A stretch of 64,000 nucleotides of DNA from Pseudoduganella ginsengisoli (GTDB lineage Bacteria; Pseudomonadota; Gammaproteobacteria; Burkholderiales; Burkholderiaceae_D): positions 1 to 64,000 of the forward strand of contig NZ_WNLA01000015.1 of the NCBI RefSeq assembly GCF_009720865.1, written 5' to 3'. Shown piece by piece: positions 60,914-64,000 of this stretch; position 1 is the stretch's first letter, and each line of letters begins with the position of its first letter. The position numbers and the translations under genes are program-made. The notes under the pieces were generated by a model that was not told the DNA's origin, ran no database searches, and was given only the letters and a program-made list of their open reading frames with translations.

Positions 60914-61444
60914 ATGCGTAACGTGAAAAACGTAGCAGTCCTTATTGCCAGTGCCACGCTGTTGGCTGCCTGCGGTTCGAACCAGGTGAAAGTGGCTGAG
61001 CCAGCCCCGGTGGTAGAAAAACCAGTTGAAAAACCAGCACCAGTTGCGGACAACCGCGCTGTGGCTCCGGTTGAAACCAAATCGATCGACCCACTGGACG
61101 ATCCAAAAGGCGTGCTGGCAAACCGCTCGGTTTATTTCGACTTCGACAGCTACGTGGTACGTGAAGACGGCAAGCCAGTGGTACAAAACCACTCCGGCTA
61201 CCTGACCAAAAACAAGCAGCGCAACATCCTGATCCAAGGTAACACCGACGAACGCGGCGGCGCAGAATACAACCTGGCACTGGGCCAGAAGCGTGCTGAA
61301 GCTGTGCGCAAGGCCATGACCGCCCTGGGCGTGTCGGAAAGCCAGATCGAAGCCGTTTCGCTGGGCAAGGAAAAACCAAAGGCTGAAGGCCACAACGAAG
61401 AAGCATGGTCGCAAAACCGCCGTGCGGACATCGTCTACAAGTAA
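60914..61444 (+). CDS. pal: peptidoglycan-associated lipoprotein Pal
   Basis: A 176-residue outer-membrane lipoprotein. The lipobox LLAAC marks the lipidated cysteine at about residue 20; a Pro/Val-rich linker precedes the OmpA-like peptidoglycan-binding domain (SVYFDFDSYVVREDGKPVV, then ILIQGNTDERGGAEYNLALG, RRADIVYK). An AGGAGAA ribosome-binding site precedes it. Confidence 0.96.
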   Translation: MRNVKNVAVLIASATLLAACGSNQVKVAEPAPVVEKPVEKPAPVADNRAVAPVETKSIDPLDDPKGVLANRSVYFDFDSYVVREDGKPVVQNHSGYLTKNKQRNILIQGNTDERGGAEYNLALGQKRAEAVRKAMTALGVSESQIEAVSLGKEKPKAEGHNEEAWSQNRRADIVYK

Positions 61445-61479
61445 TCCAGACGTTGTAGCAGCAAGCATGGGCTACACCC

Positions 61480-61523
61480 GGGGCGGCGCGCAGTTTATAC
61501 TGCGCCCTGCCCCGTTTCTTTTT
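61480..61523 (+). terminator. hairpin with T-run between pal and cpoB
   Basis: Long stem with arms at 61480-61493 and 61500-61513 (GGGGC...CAG/CTG...GCCCC, a few mismatches) followed by GTTTCTTTTT. It may terminate or attenuate the transcript between pal and cpoB, 14 bp before the cpoB start. Confidence 0.6.
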
Positions 61524-61537
61524 GAAAGCGCTTAAGA

Positions 61538-62296
61538 ATGACGACATTGACCAAATCCGGCCTGGCCGCCGCAGTGCTGGCCGCATTCACGTACCTGCCA
61601 TTGCAGGCCAATGCGGCGCTGTTTGACGATGACGAAGCCCGCAAGGCCATCCTCGATTTGCGCGCCAAAGTGGAAGCCATGCGTACCGAATTGAGCGGAC
61701 GCATCGACAACAAGACCGACAAGAGCAGCACGCTGGACCTGGTTAACACGCAAGAGCAAACCATGGCGGAAATCGCCAAGCTGCGCGGCCAGATTGAAGT
61801 GCTGGCCAACGAACTGTCCAACGTACAAAAACGCCAGAAGGATTTGTACATCGACCTGGACGCCCGCATCCGCAAGCTGGAACCCAAGACCGTGACGGTG
61901 GAAGGTAAACAGGGCACCGTGGACCCGACCGAACAAAAAGCGTATGACGCGGCCGTGCTGCTGCTGAAAGGCGGCGACTACAAGAACGCCGCGCTGGCGC
62001 TGGGCGACTTCGTGCGCATGTATCCGGAATCGATTTACGCGGCCAACGCCCAGTACTTCCTGGGTAACACGTACTACGTGCAAAAGGATTGCAAGGGCGC
62101 GATCCTGGCGCAGCAACTGGTCGTGAAGAATTACCCGGACAGCCCGCGCGCTGCCGACGCCATGCTGAACATTGCCACCTGCCAGACGGAACTGAAAGCC
62201 GTGGCCAATGCGAAGAAAACACTGACGGACTTGATCAGCAAGTACCCGGACACGCCGCAGGCGCAAGAGGCGCGCGACCGCTTGAAGGGCAAATAA
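61538..62296 (+). CDS. cpoB: cell division coordinator CpoB (YbgF)
   Basis: A 252-residue periplasmic protein with signal peptide (TKSGLAAAVLAAFTYLPLQA), an N-terminal coiled coil (about 30-110) and C-terminal TPR repeats (YDAAVLLLKGGDYKNAALAL, YFLGNTYYVQKDCKGAILAQ, DLISKYPDTPQAQEARDRLK). It links peptidoglycan synthesis (PBP1B) and Tol during constriction. It closes the Tol-Pal operon. Confidence 0.94.
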   Translation: MTTLTKSGLAAAVLAAFTYLPLQANAALFDDDEARKAILDLRAKVEAMRTELSGRIDNKTDKSSTLDLVNTQEQTMAEIAKLRGQIEVLANELSNVQKRQKDLYIDLDARIRKLEPKTVTVEGKQGTVDPTEQKAYDAAVLLLKGGDYKNAALALGDFVRMYPESIYAANAQYFLGNTYYVQKDCKGAILAQQLVVKNYPDSPRAADAMLNIATCQTELKAVANAKKTLTDLISKYPDTPQAQEARDRLKGK

Positions 62297-62330
62297 TGGG
62301 TTGGCGGCCCAATTAAATGCTCCTGGGCAT

Positions 62331-62359
62331 TTGACAGAGCCGCCAAGCTTGCCTATAAT
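62331..62359 (+). promoter_or_regulatory. consensus sigma-70 promoter of the tRNA-Lys pair
   Basis: TTGACA (62331-62336) and TATAAT (62354-62359), both perfect consensus, at exactly 17 bp spacing. The first tRNA begins 16 bp after the -10 box. Confidence 0.92.
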
Positions 62360-62374
62360 CTTGCTTCTTTCGAC

Positions 62375-62450
62375 GGGTCGTTAGCTCAGCTGGTAGAGCA
62401 GCGGACTTTTAATCCGTTGGTCGCAGGTTCGAATCCCGCACGGCCTACCA
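62375..62450 (+). tRNA. tRNA-Lys(TTT), copy 1
   Basis: 76 nt with a canonical cloverleaf: acceptor GGGTCGT/ACGGCCT (G-U and U-G pairs), D-arm TAGCTCAGCTGGTAGAGCA, anticodon loop CTTTTAA with anticodon TTT, T-loop GGTTCGAATCC, and encoded CCA. Confidence 0.97.
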
Positions 62451-62478
62451 TTCGAAAGATGCTTGAAAAGTTCACCTT

Positions 62479-62554
62479 GGGTCGTTAGCTCAGCTGGTAG
62501 AGCAGCGGACTTTTAATCCGTTGGTCGCAGGTTCGAATCCCGCACGGCCTACCA
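62479..62554 (+). tRNA. tRNA-Lys(TTT), copy 2
   Basis: Identical 76-nt sequence to copy 1, 28 bp downstream, also with encoded CCA. Both copies share one promoter and one terminator. Confidence 0.97.
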
Positions 62555-62562
62555 AGATTCAT

Positions 62563-62595
62563 AAAAAACGCCAACCTTTGCGGGTTGGCGTTTTT
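62563..62595 (+). terminator. intrinsic terminator of the tRNA-Lys transcript
   Basis: Stem ACGCCAACC/GGTTGGCGT with a TTTGCG loop, A-run on the left and TTTTTGTTTT on the right. Confidence 0.9.
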
Positions 62596-62720
62596 GTTTT
62601 CTGGTCCGTGTCTGGTCCCTGCAAATTCCTTCCCAACTTCCTCATTCATTTTAGAGATCACTGGAGAGCAGAAATAGACCGAAGCGGGAGACTCGAACTA
62701 TTTCACCTACAAGCGCTCTC

Positions 62721-64000
62721 TTACTCCTTTTTTTCTGCCGATTTAAGGTCCGCGCGATTCAGGCGCTTGCGCTCTATCTCCGCGATATAGTTGGCTAAAA
62801 ACAGCCTGAATCTCGGATTGAAAATATCACTGTGTCCGTCTATGATTGCCGGATCAACAGCGGAAACCAATACGGGACTATACAATATCTCCGAAACCCC
62901 TGGCCTCGGCTTCATCAGCGCATTTCCCATTATCACGCGCCCAGACAGATCCTCCCTCTTCAAGCAATCGGAATCATCACCGCACAGAGTTTCGTTGGCG
63001 CCATCTGGAGCTTTCTCAAGCACGTGCGTTACCTGCGGCTCATAGTCGCCCAATGCCTTATTAAAGAGTTCAGCCTGCTCAGTAGTACGGAACAACGGCC
63101 GGAATGGCCGGGTTACCCATCTCGACATCGGAAAGATAACTGAACGGGCTCGGTCCGTCTCGCTGGAAAAAACAATCAAAACGGGATCTTGTCGGTCATC
63201 GTATTTACGCGAACGGTACAAGCGATGAAAACGCTGGAACTGATACGCTTCAATCGCTGGATTCACCAACAGGACGATATCGCCAATGCTCTGAACGGGC
63301 GGCGGTACGAGGAGCGGTTGACTCTCAGCCCCGATACCTGTTCCGGCAAAGGCATCAGTATTTTGTATCAATCCATTTTCCAGTGTCTTGGATACCGACT
63401 TATAAAGCACCTGTGCACCAAGACTATGGCCAATGGACACTAATCCCATAAAATGATTGGGTGAATCCTTTTGCCGTGTTTGATAAATCAGCTGCAGTCT
63501 GGCAATAAACTCACTCACATCCCCTTCGCCAACTCGCTCGGCTCCTGGCTTGCGATCCCATATCGTCAGGTAATCAAGCGCCGATGGCAATGACTCCCCT
63601 CGCCAGCCGACATAGACACCAATAATTTTTACCTCATCCTTCTTGTCGGGATACCATGTCTTAAAGATTTTCGATAACTCATTCAACGATGCCTGAAAGT
63701 GCTCCAGGTTGGCATCATCGGGGGCAGCATTATGGTGCCAGCCGTGAATAAACAGGACTACTACCGTATTCGCCTCTTGAGATTGCTTGTCGACGAAAGC
63801 CAATGTGTCGCGGGCATGCGCCGTAGACCACATAGATCCAAAGTCATCGGACTGGACTACTCGAAGCGATACGTTTTCAGCTTGCACTGCCGTTTCAACA
63901 CCTCCAACATTAAATTCACGATGACCGTAACTGCAGCCGGAAAAGATTGAAGCCGCCAACAACGCCGTCGCGAGCCGAAATATTGTCTTGCTCCATACGC
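62721..64000 (-). CDS. lipoprotein alpha/beta hydrolase (5' end beyond window)
   Basis: The frame runs from a stop at 62721 to the window edge. Visible upstream residues (VWSKTIFRLATALLAASIFS then GCS) form a lipoprotein signal peptide with Cys next, so the true start is outside or at the edge. The mature part has an alpha/beta-hydrolase core: LFIHGWHHNA near the oxyanion loop and the nucleophile elbow GHSLGAQ. The remainder (GVYVGWRGESLPSALDYLTI, PAIEAYQFQRFHRLYRSRKY) fits large DUF900-like esterases. Base composition is lower in GC than its neighbours. A membrane-tethered lipase/esterase is likely; the target is unknown. Confidence 0.78.
   Translation of the reverse strand, partial: VWSKTIFRLATALLAASIFSGCSYGHREFNVGGVETAVQAENVSLRVVQSDDFGSMWSTAHARDTLAFVDKQSQEANTVVVLFIHGWHHNAAPDDANLEHFQASLNELSKIFKTWYPDKKDEVKIIGVYVGWRGESLPSALDYLTIWDRKPGAERVGEGDVSEFIARLQLIYQTRQKDSPNHFMGLVSIGHSLGAQVLYKSVSKTLENGLIQNTDAFAGTGIGAESQPLLVPPPVQSIGDIVLLVNPAIEAYQFQRFHRLYRSRKYDDRQDPVLIVFSSETDRARSVIFPMSRWVTRPFRPLFRTTEQAELFNKALGDYEPQVTHVLEKAPDGANETLCGDDSDCLKREDLSGRVIMGNALMKPRPGVSEILYSPVLVSAVDPAIIDGHSDIFNPRFRLFLANYIAEIERKRLNRADLKSAEKKE

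Noticed and set aside
1..64000. CRISPR array
   Set aside because: No set of regularly spaced direct repeats of 24-40 bp was seen on either strand.

Overview
The window looks like chromosomal DNA of a betaproteobacterium of the order Burkholderiales, most likely the family Oxalobacteraceae (Janthinobacterium/Massilia/Duganella-like). This rests on protein similarity as I recognise it, the high GC content and core gene neighbourhoods (ffs next to dnaX, ribBA-ribH-nusB, ribD-ribE, a pil minor-pilin operon, nrdR-glyA, and ybgC-tolQRAB-pal-cpoB followed by tRNA-Lys). No 16S gene is present, so the genus is inference.

Layout. 1-7.2 kb holds housekeeping genes: dnaX (cut by the window edge), 4.5S RNA, ubiD, a lytic transglycosylase behind a ~330-nt leader, a nucleoside deaminase, nusB, ribH and ribBA. 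7.3-10.9 kb is one large c-di-GMP signalling protein (REC-GAF-PAS-PAS-GGDEF-EAL-REC). 11-12 kb has an SMP-30 type lactonase. 12.1-19.2 kb is the most interesting metabolic locus: a GntR regulator with a perfect palindromic operator candidate, then a tight run of an AprA-like flavoprotein, a small two-cluster ferredoxin, a sulfonate/nitrate-type ABC importer whose binding protein carries a NosL-like tail, a HEAT-repeat protein and a DUF971 protein. 19.3-27.4 kb is an acyclic-terpene (citronellol/geraniol) type catabolic operon (atuA, SDR, atuC, atuD, atuF) with a TetR regulator. 27.6-36.2 kb holds two periplasmic binding proteins, an SPFH/ribbon-helix-helix pair with a half-site array, and a Rieske oxygenase/DUF1329/amidohydrolase operon with a divergent HTH regulator and an SDR. 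36.3-42.7 kb carries a five-PAS hybrid histidine kinase with a degenerate receiver, an epimerase with a C-terminal zinc-ribbon-like tail, and a diguanylate cyclase.

42.9-48.8 kb is an accessory, partly decayed type VI secretion cargo region. It contains a toxin pseudogene with three frameshifts and an HExxH motif, a broken small partner gene, a collapsed copy of an hcp-effector-immunity cassette, a hypothetical gene, a more complete hcp-endopeptidase-immunity cassette and a lipoprotein. A ~214-bp imperfect direct repeat flanks the latter part; both copies encode the last residues of riboflavin synthase, which suggests insertion at the ribE 3' end.

48.8-64 kb returns to core genes: ribE, ribD, the minor pilins pilV-pilW-pilX-pilE-fimT (no pilY1 between them), nrdR, glyA behind a ZTP (pfl) riboswitch with its terminator, an SDR, the Tol-Pal operon, two identical tRNA-Lys genes behind a consensus sigma-70 promoter, and a lipoprotein alpha/beta hydrolase that runs off the right edge.
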